Below are positions 63,617 through 64,000 of a stretch of 64,000 nt of DNA, piece after piece. This DNA comes from Kitasatospora sp. A2-31. GTDB lineage: Bacteria > Actinomycetota > Actinomycetes > Streptomycetales > Streptomycetaceae. The number at the start of each line of letters is the position of its first letter. Position 1 is the first letter of the stretch. Below the pieces are notes generated by a model, which saw nothing but the letters and a program-made list of their open reading frames with translations, was not told the DNA's origin and did not search any database. The DNA is taken from NCBI RefSeq assembly GCF_022288725.1, contig NZ_JAKNTA010000004.1, forward strand, positions 124,001 through 188,000, written 5' to 3'. Position numbers and translations under genes: made by a program.

Positions 63617-64000
63617 TCAGAAGCCCCATTCCTCCTGCAGCAGGTCGAGATCCTGCTGGCTGAGGTTGACCAACGGGAGGTCGGAGGGCGTGAAGCCGCC
63701 GGCGGCCGGGCCGGCCCCGTGGTCGACGAGCGCGGTCAGGGCGCGGAACCAGGTCTCGGCCAGGGCACGCACCTCCTCCTCCCCGAACAGCTCCCGCGGC
63801 CAGGACCACACGGCCACCAGCCGTGGGCCGTCGGCGTGGTCCTGGACCACCGCGTTGAGGTCCAGCGCGTGCCGGAAGGGCATCTCGGGGTCGAAACCGT
63901 TGCCCAGATCGGTGCCCGGCAGCGCGGTCCAGTCCGCGGTGCCCCGGGCGCCCTCGGCCGCGTCGATCCGGCCGAGGTAGTTGAACCCGATCCGGGGCGA
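63617..64000 (-). CDS. Nonribosomal peptide synthetase, C-terminal end of an epimerisation domain (runs off the window)
   Basis: The last 127 codons of a larger NRPS. The sequence RIGFNYLGRIDAAEG is the conserved late E-domain motif (F-N-Y-L-G-R), followed by [28 protein letters not shown] and the tail GGFTPSDLPLVNLSQQDLD ending EEWGF. The tail matches the NRPS-1 C-terminus ([20 protein letters not shown] ... LGF), a communication-mediating region. An E domain at the protein end means its product must pass in trans to a D-donor C domain, which NRPS-1 has at its N-terminus. It is therefore most likely the upstream synthetase of the assembly line. Confidence 0.93.
   Translation of the reverse strand, partial: SPRIGFNYLGRIDAAEGARGTADWTALPGTDLGNGFDPEMPFRHALDLNAVVQDHADGPRLVAVWSWPRELFGEEEVRALAETWFRALTALVDHGAGPAAGGFTPSDLPLVNLSQQDLDLLQEEWGF

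Overview
The window is high-GC actinomycete DNA, most likely from Streptomyces or Kitasatospora. The evidence is strong third-position G/C in nearly every gene, GTG/TTG starts, a DevS/DevR-like two-component pair, a DUF4232-type lipoprotein, and very large NRPS genes. Assignments rest on reading translations and motifs; no database search was run.

Left part (1-24.4 kb) is mixed chromosomal and accessory DNA. It holds the end of a SCO6745-like gene, rpe, a pirin, and a decayed LamG/RHS-type toxin whose SUKH immunity gene is still intact, beside a transposase remnant. Next come a GAF histidine kinase and a LuxR-type response regulator separated by a PPOX-fold protein, then an ABC exporter pair. 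A 1255-residue protein follows that joins an alpha/beta-hydrolase, a STAND-like P-loop ATPase and about 16 helical repeats; it is a defence or self/non-self candidate. After a run of small genes and truncated remnants (galT-like, CcdA, PAF-acetylhydrolase-like) there is a divergent DUF4097/HTH-regulator pair with TTGCAA palindromes, and a two-gene unit of a VOC-like/O-methyltransferase fusion and a PobA-like flavin monooxygenase.

Right part (25-64 kb) is a nonribosomal lipopeptide cluster. An operon (25.1-29.7 kb) encodes an ACP, a FabG-type ketoreductase, a DsbA-like isomerase, a phytoene-dehydrogenase-like flavoenzyme and a ferredoxin reductase. The first four match the accessory enzymes of type II PKS cinnamoyl-lipid pathways such as skyllamycin; no KS/CLF or dehydratase lies in the window. 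A P450 is divergent from two NRPS genes: NRPS-1 (C-A-T, C-A-T, C-A-T-E, C-A-T-E) and NRPS-2 (C-A-T-E, C-A-T, C-A-T-TE). On the opposite strand at the right edge is the end of another NRPS that terminates in an E domain. The C-domain subtype at every module agrees with whether the preceding module has an E domain. This supports the order edge NRPS -> NRPS-1 -> NRPS-2 -> thioesterase release and a peptide of at least eight residues: ...D-Xaa-X1-Ser-D-Thr-D-Ser-D-X5-X6-X7. A DrrAB-type exporter, an epoxide-hydrolase-like protein, a small membrane protein and a DDAH-type guanidine-modifying enzyme complete the block.

The most distinctive observations are these. (i) A 16-bp element, CTGGCARCTTGCTGCA, sits about 100 bp upstream of the ACP operon, NRPS-1 and the exporter, always in the same orientation, and looks like a cluster-specific regulatory site. 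(ii) A tract of about 1.63 kb encoding the Ser adenylation domain occurs almost identically in modules 2 and 4, with codon use unlike its surroundings. (iii) The hydrolase-STAND-repeat protein. (iv) A 35-codon ORF on one side of the NRPS genes matches the C-terminus of a membrane protein on the other side.
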